From Microbacterium sp. LCT-H2 (lineage in GTDB: Bacteria > Actinomycetota > Actinomycetes > Actinomycetales > Microbacteriaceae), in contig NZ_MODW01000001.1 of assembly GCF_001866135.1 (NCBI RefSeq), forward strand, positions 310,001 to 374,000: a DNA stretch of 64,000 nucleotides. Direction: 5' to 3'. The position numbers were made by a program, and so were the translations under genes. Positions 8,163 to 15,516 of the stretch are shown here, piece by piece. Within the stretch, counting starts at the first letter, position 1; each line of letters starts with the position of its first letter. Under the pieces are notes generated by a model. The model worked only from the letters and a program-made list of their open reading frames with translations, ran no database searches and was not told the DNA's origin.

Positions 8163-9122
8163 ATGACCCTCGCCGCCGCCCCCGCGACGGCGGGCGCCGT
8201 CCGCGCGGATGTCCCGCGGGAGACGACGTACCGCCCGCCGCACCCGCTCGATCTCCGGCGCACCGTCGGCATGCTGCGTCGCGGCGGCACCGATCCGACG
8301 ACGGTCTTCGACGGCCCGGTCATCTGGCGCGCGGTCCGCACGCCACAGGGTCCGTCGACATTGGCGCTGCGGATGTCGGGGAACGAGGTCAAGGCGACCG
8401 CCTGGGGTCCGGGCGCCGAGCACGCCCTCGCCCTCGTGCCGGCGCTGTGCGGCGCCGGCGACGACCCGACCGGCTTCGATCCCTCCCTGCACCCCCTCAT
8501 CGCCGAGGCAGCCCGGCGACACCCCGGCATCCGGCTCGCGCGCACGGACGAGGTCTTCGATGCCCTGGCCTGCGGCATCCTCGAGCAGAAGGTCACCTCC
8601 ATGCAGGCCTTCGGCGCCTGGAGGTACCTCGTCTCGCGCTACGGCGACCCGGCACCGGGGCCGACGCCGCGACCGATGGCCGTCGCTCCCACGGCGGCGC
8701 AGTGGCGACGCATCCCTTCCTGGGCATGGCATCGCGCCGGCGTGGAGCCGCCGCAGTCGAAGACCATCGTGCGGGCCGCAGAGCGCGGCGATCGCATCGC
8801 CGCTGCCGTCCGAGCGGCCACGACCGGCGCTGACCGTGACCGCGTGCTCACGAGCCTGCCCGGAGTCGGGGTCTGGACCGCCGCGGAGACCCGGATCCGC
8901 GCGCTGGGCGACCCCGATGCCGTCAGCGTGGGCGATTACCATCTGGCGCACGAGGTCGGGCATGCCCTGACCGGGCACCGCACGGACGATGCCGGCATGG
9001 TCGAACTGCTCGCACCCTGGGCCGGCCACCGGCAGCGCGTCATCCGGCTCATCTTCGCGAGCGGCGTCGCCGAGGCGCGGCGCGGACCCCGGCTCGCCCC
9101 GGAAGAGCACCGCCGACGCTGA
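8163..9122 (+). CDS. DNA-3-methyladenine glycosylase 2 family (AlkA-like)
   Basis: A base-excision repair glycosylase that removes alkylated bases. The 319 residues show the HhH-GPD fold: FDALACGILEQKVTSMQA for the helical core, the hairpin LPGVGVWTAAE, and the following SVGDYHLAHEVGHAL that holds the catalytic Asp at about residue 258. A family-typical RRTVGMLRRGGTDPT segment lies near the N-terminus. The start ATG is six bases behind TAGGGT, a -10-like box, without a Shine-Dalgarno sequence. It is followed 38 bases later by a small membrane protein gene. Confidence 0.85.
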   Translation: MTLAAAPATAGAVRADVPRETTYRPPHPLDLRRTVGMLRRGGTDPTTVFDGPVIWRAVRTPQGPSTLALRMSGNEVKATAWGPGAEHALALVPALCGAGDDPTGFDPSLHPLIAEAARRHPGIRLARTDEVFDALACGILEQKVTSMQAFGAWRYLVSRYGDPAPGPTPRPMAVAPTAAQWRRIPSWAWHRAGVEPPQSKTIVRAAERGDRIAAAVRAATTGADRDRVLTSLPGVGVWTAAETRIRALGDPDAVSVGDYHLAHEVGHALTGHRTDDAGMVELLAPWAGHRQRVIRLIFASGVAEARRGPRLAPEEHRRR

Positions 9123-9160
9123 CCAGCCCGTTCCCGCAGCGGCCGACGTATGCTGAGCGC

Positions 9161-9358
9161 ATGTCCCGTACCGCCCTGCGCATCTTCGTCACGGTCGGCC
9201 TGCTGATCGCCGGTGTCGTCCTCGGCCTCATCTTCCAGAACGTCTGGCTGGGCGTGCTGCTCGCCGCGATCGTGTGGTTCGGCTGGTTCCTCGGCTACGA
9301 GTCCCGCCGCGGTCACAACGCGGGCGTGAACGACGAGGACCATGGCGTCGAGCTCTGA
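9161..9358 (+). CDS. Small membrane protein
   Basis: A 65-residue protein with two closely spaced hydrophobic segments (about residues 8-26 and 27-44) followed by a charged tail YESRRGHNAGVNDEDHGVEL, so it probably forms a membrane hairpin. I do not recognise a family. A TATGCT -10-like box lies six bases before the ATG. Its 3' end overlaps the start of the broken uridine-kinase gene by 17 bases, so the two were probably once an operon. Confidence 0.6.
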   Translation: MSRTALRIFVTVGLLIAGVVLGLIFQNVWLGVLLAAIVWFGWFLGYESRRGHNAGVNDEDHGVEL

Positions 9359-9584
9359 CGCCGTGGAGCGGCAGTCCAGCGCCGACCGGCGAGCTGTCCT
9401 CTCCGAAGTGACCTCGGGCATTCCGTCGCCCGAGGGCCTCCGCCGCAACGTGTTCGTCGGCATCGACGGCGTGGACAGTTCGGGGAAGACGGTGTTCGAA
9501 GCCACGACTCGCCTAGCCGACGGGGGCAGACGGGCCGCCACCGCGGAGGCCAGAACGGGCGACACGCGAGCGCGATCTAGCTAG
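9342..9584 (+). pseudogene. Uridine-kinase-like gene, 5' remnant
   Basis: The frame reads 80 codons. The first 50 or so are those of an actinobacterial uridine/nucleoside kinase: a short N-terminal region, then VFVGIDGVDSSGKTVF with an intact Walker A. Right after the P-loop the similarity stops, and the frame ends in low-complexity sequence at 9584, where a protein of about 200 residues would be expected. The matching C-terminal part is found at 12,504-12,698. I read this as the left stump of a gene broken by the accessory segment. The truncated peptide could still be made but cannot be a working kinase. Confidence 0.65.
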
Positions 9585-9644
9585 CAGATCACCCTTGATC
9601 CGACGTTCGCCCCCTATTCTGGGTCTCGCCGGAGGGGAGCATCA

Positions 9645-10628
9645 ATGGCGACGATTAAGAAGACTGTGCGCTTCTACGACACCGTACTCATCGACGATAA
9701 AGATATACGCAAGAGCGTAGAACCGGATTTCTGGTTGTCGGTGATCGGCGCGTTCGCCAAATGGGATCTCACCGCACGCAGCGGAAAAGTCTTTGAAGTC
9801 GACTACTTCGGTCGCGCTGTATCACCCAAGAAGCCAGCGCTGCCGCACCTTCAGATTGAGCGCATCCGAGATCTAGCCGAGCAGCTCAATCGCTCGAATC
9901 TCTCCAACGGCGACGTGGAGCCGTTGGACTTCGACGACCCAGATGATCGTGTCTCGGAACCAACCTTCCTCGTTCCGTTCGGCACCCATGGCCGGGTCGC
10001 AGTCATGAGCCCTGCCGTCCAGGGAACTCGCTCGGAGACGATTTCCCGATGGCTCACGCTCGTGCTGGGACTGGCAGGTAAGGGCTACTCGCTGGAACTC
10101 GTGCCCGTGATCGATCCCGACGTGTTGAAGAAGATCATGAGCGCTGACGGCGCGGTTATGCTCGAGGTCCACGTGGACGCAGGGGTCAGCGTTCCGGCAA
10201 CTGGAGGCGGACCAGTCGGCGATGCGTTCCGCAATGCGCAGCATCAGTCCCTCGAAGAGGCTCGGATGGTCTTCCGCTGGTCGCTCGATCGCTCAGGCGG
10301 CACAGGCCCAGTGCGAGATGCACTCCGGAAGGGAGCCCTCTGGGTTGTACGGAACACCTTCAGCTCGAACGCCAAGGTCAAACTCGCAGACATCGACGAT
10401 GAGGGTCGCTTAGTACGCGACGATGAGCGCAGCATCTTTAAGGACCGAATCACCAAGAACGTGACGTTCCACACCGCCGCGGGTCAACGCGCGACAGACG
10501 AAGCGATCCTGACTGCGGTGGGACAGGCGATCACTGAATTCACCAAGGGCGGCTCCACTGTCGGCTTCCAAGCCGCTGGCACCAGCGGAACCGCAAAGAT
10601 CGCGATCGGGGACGGCGACGAAAGCTAG
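9645..10628 (+). CDS. Unrecognised 327-residue cytosolic protein of the accessory segment
   Basis: I do not recognise a family. The protein has no signal peptide or membrane segment. It opens with MATIKKTVRFYDTVLIDDKD, has a PDFWLSVIGAFAKWDLTARSGK segment (W and F conserved-looking, shown in part), a middle region GYSLELVPVIDPDVLKKIMS that looks like alternating beta strands, and a glycine/threonine-rich C-terminus. The start is well marked by GGAGGGGAG seven bases before ATG. Base use is clearly less GC-rich than the flanking core genes. It is followed after 46 bases by a four-helix membrane protein, a pairing seen in several anti-phage modules, but no such function can be shown from sequence. 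Confidence 0.7.
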   Translation: MATIKKTVRFYDTVLIDDKDIRKSVEPDFWLSVIGAFAKWDLTARSGKVFEVDYFGRAVSPKKPALPHLQIERIRDLAEQLNRSNLSNGDVEPLDFDDPDDRVSEPTFLVPFGTHGRVAVMSPAVQGTRSETISRWLTLVLGLAGKGYSLELVPVIDPDVLKKIMSADGAVMLEVHVDAGVSVPATGGGPVGDAFRNAQHQSLEEARMVFRWSLDRSGGTGPVRDALRKGALWVVRNTFSSNAKVKLADIDDEGRLVRDDERSIFKDRITKNVTFHTAAGQRATDEAILTAVGQAITEFTKGGSTVGFQAAGTSGTAKIAIGDGDES

Positions 10629-10674
10629 TGTCGGAGCCTCGGCGTAGCCTCGGTCTCTTCGGAAGGAGAGGATC

Positions 10675-11247
10675 GTGAAGTTGCTTAGAGCGGTTGGCGG
10701 CTGGTTCGCCAACTACCCCTTGTTCGTCAGCGCCTTCATTGTTGGTCTGGTTGTGGCGCACTTTTACGCCTCACAATCGTGGACGGCCCTGAACGTTGCG
10801 GCTGCCCTCGCGAACACCTCCGCTGGGGATGTGCAGGGAACGCTGACTGCTCTCGCGCTTGGTGTCGCGGGCGTCAGCGCCATGGTTGGCGGCTTCGCAG
10901 GCGTCGTTGTCGTTTTCGGCTTGGGGAGCGAGAACGACAGGTTCCGGCTACTGCGACGCAAAGGCTCGCGACGCCTACGAGCCAACTGGATTTCGGTCGT
11001 GCTGAGCTCATTCACCGGAGCATTTGGAGCGCTGGTGTCCGCGATGATCGTGGTCGGTTTCGGCGCGGAACCGGGCATGTGGGTGCTTGAGGTTTGCCTC
11101 CTGGCCACGGCCCATGCTGCAATCCGACTCACCTGTCTACTGGCAGGGCTCGCAGGGATCGTAGATTCTGAAGACGAAGATCACGAGCGAGCGGAGAAGA
11201 CCGTACGCACGACCGATGTCATCGGAGATACTCCTCCGCCGCGATAA
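10675..11247 (+). CDS. Four-helix membrane protein, partner of the preceding gene
   Basis: A 190-residue integral membrane protein of no family I can name. Hydrophobic segments lie at about residues 14-31, 57-82, 103-128 and 133-154, with an Arg/Lys-rich loop LRRKGSRRLRANW between the second and third, and an acidic C-terminal tail (DSEDEDHERAE). The start is GTG at 10675 behind a GGAGAGG box. It has the same orientation as the 9645 gene, which ends 46 bases before, and both share lower GC content, so they probably form one transferred two-gene unit. Confidence 0.7.
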   Translation: MKLLRAVGGWFANYPLFVSAFIVGLVVAHFYASQSWTALNVAAALANTSAGDVQGTLTALALGVAGVSAMVGGFAGVVVVFGLGSENDRFRLLRRKGSRRLRANWISVVLSSFTGAFGALVSAMIVVGFGAEPGMWVLEVCLLATAHAAIRLTCLLAGLAGIVDSEDEDHERAEKTVRTTDVIGDTPPPR

Positions 11248-11274
11248 CCCACGAGGCATACGTCGGGCAATTAC

Positions 11275-11862
11275 GCAGCGTCGCACGCTCGTCGGATATC
11301 ACCGACCTCCTTTCGGCGACGCGACGCCGGCTGAACTGAGATCGTCTCCGATCGCTTGAAGGTCAGCCCGCCCGCGTGCCTGGCGACTACCTGCTTCGCG
11401 ACCTCGGCAGCGACAACGTACACAGGTCCGGGAACGATACCGCGCTCCTTTTGGCTACGGCGGGAGCTTTGGTCCGTTCTCCGATGATCTTCGCCTCCAA
11501 CTCGGCTACTAGCATGAGGATCCCGGCGACGAGTTACCCAATCACCCTTGTCATGTCGATGCCGAGGTCAAGGGCAATCAGACTCCAACCCTGCTTTTTC
11601 GCAGTTCGCAGGATGTAGCCGAAGTCCACGACGGACCGAGACAACCAATCGAGGTTCGCCATGATGAAAGTGCCGTACTGCTCCGAGGCTAGGAGAGTTA
11701 GAGCCTGTTGAACGGCGGGGTGAGCGGGCGCTTTTGCCCTGGCCAACGATGTGATGGACCGTCCAGCCGCGGCGCTCCGCTCGCGCTCAATCACTTCTCT
11801 TTGCACGTCGATATCGCAGTCCTGCCGGACAGTCGAGACAGGAGGTACCCGATCGCATCGGT
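11275..11862 (-). pseudogene. Decayed serine recombinase (resolvase/invertase family)
   Basis: Reading the minus strand from 11,862, the pieces of a serine recombinase appear in order but in different frames: AIGYL, then VSTVRQDCDIDVQREVIERE, then NLDWLSRSVVDFGYILRTA and WSLIALDLGIDMT, then ELVAGILMLVAELEAKIIGE with RTKA, then GIVPGPVYVVAAEVAKQVVA, then AIGDDLSSAGVASPKGGR followed by a stop where the family has W, then YPTSVRR. I count four single-base frame losses (near 11,845, 11,536, 11,436 and 11,354) and one in-frame TGA. The catalytic Ser of the V-S-T motif remains, but no full protein can be made. It probably once mobilised this segment. Confidence 0.75.
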
Positions 11863-11888
11863 AAGGCTACTTCCGCAATGATGATGTC

Positions 11889-12353
11889 GTGGATGATTTC
11901 CTTGTACCCATCGTGGCGGCGTTCGTTACAGCGGGAATTGGTTCGGCAGTTTCTGCTTTCGGTGCTCGACGGGCGCAGCGCGCCGCGCAGTTGGCGGAGA
12001 AAGACGCGATCGCGCGCTCCGAACTGATCGCGCGCCACGTATCTGAGACGATCGGCGAACCGGGCCCCAACGAAGGCCCAGCTTCAGATGTGATGATTGA
12101 GATTCCAGATGAAGTCGGCATCAAGGATTTCTTCACTGTCAAAGTCCAGCGGCCAATTTCACCGCAGGATGTCGCTGACGCTGTCAAGGACGCCCTGAGT
12201 GAGTATGCCGAGCGCGAGCAAGCCGACAGGTCGACGGAGCGACGGACTGATCGACGGCTAGCGATCTGGCTTGCCATTCTTGGGTTCTTCGGAGGGGCGC
12301 TTGTGACAGTCGCCGTTTCCTGGATCTTCGCAGCCATAGCCGGAGCGCTCTGA
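11889..12353 (+). CDS. Two-anchor membrane protein, unknown
   Basis: A 154-residue protein with a hydrophobic N-terminal segment (VPIVAAFVTAGIGSAVSAF, about residues 6-24), a soluble Glu/Asp/Lys-rich middle with an EIPDEVGIKDFFTVKVQRPI stretch, and a C-terminal membrane segment (about 124-150, LAIWLAILGFFGGALVTVAV). Both termini may thus be membrane-embedded around a cytosolic domain of some 95 residues. The start GTG at 11889 is the best fit to the hydrophobic N-terminus but has no clear ribosome site. No family recognised. It lies between the recombinase remnant and the kinase 3' stump. Confidence 0.5.
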   Translation: MDDFLVPIVAAFVTAGIGSAVSAFGARRAQRAAQLAEKDAIARSELIARHVSETIGEPGPNEGPASDVMIEIPDEVGIKDFFTVKVQRPISPQDVADAVKDALSEYAEREQADRSTERRTDRRLAIWLAILGFFGGALVTVAVSWIFAAIAGAL

Positions 12354-12503
12354 GCCCATAACCGCATTTGAGGGTCGTACCGCGAGCACCGGATACGAGG
12401 CGGTGCTACCTCTGGTTTCTGGCCCTCTCCGAGACCGCTCTCGGTGTCTCCGCCGTTCGAACTCAGGCCGATCTCTTGGGGTGGAGTGCCGCATATCAAG
12501 GCG

Positions 12504-12698
12504 CCGGAAGCGAGAGTCTCCGCCGCGCGCATGGCACGACACGACGGCTCGGATCCGGACCCGGAGGCGGCGAGCAACCGTCGCTACGTCGAGGGTCAGC
12601 GGAACTACCTGCGAGAGGACGCCCCGGAACGGCATGCCGCTGTGATCGTGGAGAACGACGACCTCGTGGCCCCTCGGATCGTCGGGTCGGGTCAGTAG
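12504..12698 (+). pseudogene. Uridine-kinase-like gene, 3' remnant
   Basis: From about 12,504 to the TAG at 12,696-12,698 the frame reads the C-terminal end of a uridine/nucleoside kinase: SAARMARHDGSDPDPEAAS, then NRRYVEGQRNYLRE and VENDDLVAPRIVG. This is the natural other half of the stump at 9,342-9,584. About 100 residues of the kinase between the P-loop and the R-M-x-x-R-D-G region are missing from both remnants, so the change was replacement or insertion plus deletion. It overlaps the stop of the convergent ABC ATPase gene by seven bases. There is no promoter or start for this piece alone. Confidence 0.7.
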
Positions 12699-13447
12699 TA
12701 TACGGCGAGGGGGCCGGAAGGTCCCTCCACGACCTGCACCGGGGTGTCGAACACGCGGCTCAGCACGTCGTCCGTCATGATCTCGGCCGGGGTGCCGAAC
12801 TCCACCACCCGGCCGTCCTTCATGGCGCAGATGTGGTCGGCGTAGTGTCCGGCGAAATTGATATCGTGCAGCACGATGACGATCGTCCGCCCCAGCTCTT
12901 CTGCCGCGCGCCGCAGGTGCTTCATCATCTGCACGGCGTGCCGCATGTCGAGGTTGTTGAGGGGCTCGTCCAGCAACACGAACTCCGTGTCCTGCGCGAG
13001 GACCATGGCCACGTAGGCCCGCTGCCGCTGCCCGCCGGAGAGCTCGTCGAGGTAGCGCCCCTCGAGCGCCCCCAGATCGAGGAAGTCGATCGCCTGGCTG
13101 ATGACCTCCTCGTCGGCCCTCGTCAACCGGCCCTGGGAGTGCGGGAAGCGGCCGAAACCCACGAGCTGCCGCACCGTGAGCCTGGTCACGAAGTGGTTCT
13201 CCTGGCGGAGGATCGAGACCACCTTGGCCAGATCCTTCGACTTCGTCGAGGCGACGTCGAGCCCCGCGATCTCGATGGCTCCGGCGTCCATCCCGTTCAG
13301 CCGGCCGATCATGGTCAGGAGCGTCGATTTGCCGGCACCGTTCGGCCCGATGAGGGCCGTGATCCCGCCGGTCGGGATACGGAGGTCGACGGGGCCGATC
13401 GCCACCTCGCTGCTGTAGTCACGGCGGACGCCGTCGAGTGCGATCAC
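12692..13447 (-). CDS. Iron-siderophore ABC transporter, ATPase
   Basis: ATP-binding subunit of an iron(III)-siderophore importer. The 251 residues have Walker A GPNGAGKST, Q-loop ILRQENHF, a GFGRFPHSQGRLT stretch, signature LSGGQRQRAYVAMVLAQD and Walker B FVLLDEPLNNLDM followed by the H-loop VLHDINFA. This combination closely resembles YclP/FatE-type petrobactin ATPases. The start GTG at 13445-13447 overlaps the stop of the permease gene (GTGA), showing coupling. It is the last gene of a four-gene operon with permease, permease and binding protein upstream. Confidence 0.93.
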   Translation of the reverse strand: MIALDGVRRDYSSEVAIGPVDLRIPTGGITALIGPNGAGKSTLLTMIGRLNGMDAGAIEIAGLDVASTKSKDLAKVVSILRQENHFVTRLTVRQLVGFGRFPHSQGRLTRADEEVISQAIDFLDLGALEGRYLDELSGGQRQRAYVAMVLAQDTEFVLLDEPLNNLDMRHAVQMMKHLRRAAEELGRTIVIVLHDINFAGHYADHICAMKDGRVVEFGTPAEIMTDDVLSRVFDTPVQVVEGPSGPLAVYY

Positions 13448-14472
13448 AGTCTGCCCTTTCGGAGGATGACGATGAGGAACACGGTGCCGCCCACGATCTC
13501 GATGAGGATCGAGACCATGCCCTGCGCGTAAAAGACGTTCTTCATGACGAAGTACGCCCCCGCCAGGATCGAGAACGCGGTGAAGACGGCGACGGGGAAG
13601 ATCAGCCGATGGTCGTGCGTGTCGGCGAACTGGTAGGCGAGCGTCGCCACGAGGAAGCCGAGGAAGGTCATCGGCCCGACCAGGGCGGTGGAGGTGGCCA
13701 TCAGCACGGCGACGAGCGTCAGGACGAGGAACTGCTCCCGGCGGTGGTCGAGCCCCAGCGACCGCGCGGCGTCGGGGCCGAGCGCGAGGACGTTCAACCG
13801 GCGGGACCGCAGCCACAGGAGGGTCGAGGCCGCGATCACGAGCGGGATCGCGAGCGGGAGGTACGAGGGATCGGCGTTGGAGACGTTGCCGAACAGCCGG
13901 GCGGCGAGCACATCGAACTCGCTGGGGGTGAGCAGCCGCTGCATGAAGGTGGCGATCGCCCCGAGACCTCCTCCGATCACGATGCCCACGAGCAGCATGA
14001 TCTGGAGGTTGCCGTACCGGCCCGAGAGCAGCCACCCGTAGAGGACGACGGCGAGCCCGACCATGATGAGCACCTGAAGCGCGAACTGGCCGACTCCCTG
14101 GATCGCCACCAACCCCGCGACCCCGAACAGGTACACGGTCGTGGTCTGGACGACGCGGTACAACGACTCGAAACCCATGATCGAGGGAGTGATGATCCGG
14201 TTGTTCGTGACCGTCTGGAAGCTCACCGTGGCGACGGCCTGGGCGACCGCGACGAGCGCCATCACGACCACGGCGGTCGCGCGGTGCTGCGCGATGCGCC
14301 AGAAGCCGGGGGTGCCGATGGGGAGAGGGTTGTCCCAGGCGAGGAGACCGAAGGCGGAACCGAGCGCGATCACGCCGAGCACCACCAGCACGACGATGTA
14401 GCGGCGGCGCGCCCGCGGAGTCGTGAACGCCCCGGCCGACCGCGCCGTCCGCTGGGCCCTGGTCGCCGTCAT
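13444..14472 (-). CDS. Iron-siderophore ABC transporter, second permease
   Basis: FecCD-family permease with about nine to ten membrane helices (342 residues). Typical family stretches are TNNRIITPSIMGFESLYRVV (helix 3 region), the cytoplasmic LALGPDAARSLGLDHRREQF that contacts the ATPase, and LVGPMTFLGFLVATLAYQF. I use the ATG at 14470-14472 (MTATRAQRTARS); a GTG at 14487 overlapping the upstream stop is a possible alternative and would add five residues. It overlaps the ATPase start by four bases and resembles YclO. Confidence 0.9.
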   Translation of the reverse strand: MTATRAQRTARSAGAFTTPRARRRYIVVLVVLGVIALGSAFGLLAWDNPLPIGTPGFWRIAQHRATAVVVMALVAVAQAVATVSFQTVTNNRIITPSIMGFESLYRVVQTTTVYLFGVAGLVAIQGVGQFALQVLIMVGLAVVLYGWLLSGRYGNLQIMLLVGIVIGGGLGAIATFMQRLLTPSEFDVLAARLFGNVSNADPSYLPLAIPLVIAASTLLWLRSRRLNVLALGPDAARSLGLDHRREQFLVLTLVAVLMATSTALVGPMTFLGFLVATLAYQFADTHDHRLIFPVAVFTAFSILAGAYFVMKNVFYAQGMVSILIEIVGGTVFLIVILRKGRL

Positions 14473-14479
14473 CGTCTGC

Positions 14480-15466
14480 TCAGCCACGACGACGCTGCCG
14501 AAGGAGGAGGAGCACGAACACGACCGCGCCGACGACACCGAGGATCAGCGACACCGGCACCTCGAACGGCATGATGATCGTCCGGCCGATGATGTCGCAG
14601 ACGGTGACGATCGCGATGCCGAGCAGACACACCCAGGGCAGGTTGCTGCGCAGGTCGTCACCGCGGACCATCGAGACGATGTTCGGGACGATGAGCCCCA
14701 GGAAGGGGAGGTTGCCGACGACGACGGTGACCACGCCGGTCGTCACCGCGATCAGCGCGGTGCCGAGCAGGATCATCCGGTTGTAGTTCACCCCGACGTT
14801 GGTGGCGATCTCCTCCCCCAGCCCGGCGATCGTCAGCCGGTCGGCCACGAGGAAGACGACGACGCCGATGATCGCGACGATCCACAGCATCTCGTACTGG
14901 CCGCGCATGACCGAGGTGAAGCTGCCCGCGAACCAGACGCCGATGATCTGCAGCGAGTTCGTGACGAGGGCGAAGTAGGTCGTGATCGCGCCGACCACCG
15001 CGCCCAGCATGATGCCGACGATGGGCACGATGAGCGACGACTTCAACGCCACCCGCCGGAGGAACGCGAAGAACACCATCGTGCCGACGAACGCGGCGAG
15101 CACGGCCCCGGCCATGCGCAGCGGAAGAGAGGGCTGCGGCACGAGCACCATCACGGTGAGGAGCCCGAGTCCGGCCCACTCCGTGGTCCCGGTGGTGGTC
15201 GGCTCCACGAAGCGGTTCTGCGTGAGCAGCTGCATCACGAGGCCGGCCATCGCCATCGCCGCGCCCGCGAGCACGAGCGCGATCGTCCGGGGAACGCGGG
15301 TGATCTGGAACATCTGCGCGCCGTCGTCCGCGCCGGCGATGTCGTACACGCCGGTGAAGAGCGAGATCACCAGGAGTGCCGCCACGACGAGGACGCCGAT
15401 GAGCAGCTTCGGATCGAACAGCCGTGCCGACGATCGCGGTGTCGCTGTGAGGAGAGGAGAGGTCAT
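14480..15466 (-). CDS. Iron-siderophore ABC transporter, first permease
   Basis: FecCD-family permease, 328 residues, resembling YclN. Family stretches include RVPRTIALVLAGAAMAMAGL, TQNRFVEPTTTGTTEWAGLG and VGNLPFLGLIVPNIVSMVRG, the last two around the substrate path and the ATPase-coupling region. The start ATG at 15464-15466 is chosen because a strong 12-bp hairpin lies between it and the binding-protein stop; the alternative GTG at 15511 would place that hairpin inside the coding sequence. No good ribosome site is seen, so coupling through the leader is likely. Confidence 0.88.
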   Translation of the reverse strand: MTSPLLTATPRSSARLFDPKLLIGVLVVAALLVISLFTGVYDIAGADDGAQMFQITRVPRTIALVLAGAAMAMAGLVMQLLTQNRFVEPTTTGTTEWAGLGLLTVMVLVPQPSLPLRMAGAVLAAFVGTMVFFAFLRRVALKSSLIVPIVGIMLGAVVGAITTYFALVTNSLQIIGVWFAGSFTSVMRGQYEMLWIVAIIGVVVFLVADRLTIAGLGEEIATNVGVNYNRMILLGTALIAVTTGVVTVVVGNLPFLGLIVPNIVSMVRGDDLRSNLPWVCLLGIAIVTVCDIIGRTIIMPFEVPVSLILGVVGAVVFVLLLLRQRRRG

Positions 15467-15480
15467 GGGGGGGATGCCGG

Positions 15481-15508
15481 CGGCGGCGTCCCGGTCGGGA
15501 CGCCGCCG
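15481..15508 (-). terminator. Intercistronic hairpin after the binding-protein gene
   Basis: A perfect 12-bp inverted repeat (15481-15492 paired with 15497-15508, core GGCGGCGTCCC/GGGACGCCGCC) with a four-base loop, lying between the binding-protein stop and the first permease start. No U-tract follows. It would stabilise or partly end the transcript so that the binding protein is made in excess of the membrane parts. Confidence 0.65.
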
Positions 15509-15516
15509 CACAGCCC

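Noticed and set aside
6756..9110. 784-codon minus frame that would extend the GNAT protein by 2 kb
   Set aside because: It is open across the winged-helix and glycosylase genes on the other strand. Only the last 102 codons carry the GNAT motifs, and a -10 box sits before that ATG.
9645..11247. Assignment of the two-gene unit to the Kiwa anti-phage system
   Set aside because: The membrane protein has four helices as in KwaA, but the order is reversed and the soluble protein does not show recognisable KwaB features.
9490..12462. GTTCGAA found at both ends of the accessory segment as possible att repeat
   Set aside because: Seven bases is too short, the surrounding bases do not match, and kinase residues are missing between the ends, so no clean attL/attR pair can be claimed.
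13441..13452. CAGACT just before the ABC ATPase GTG as a promoter
   Set aside because: It touches the start codon with no gap and lies inside the permease coding sequence; the GTGA overlap explains expression better.
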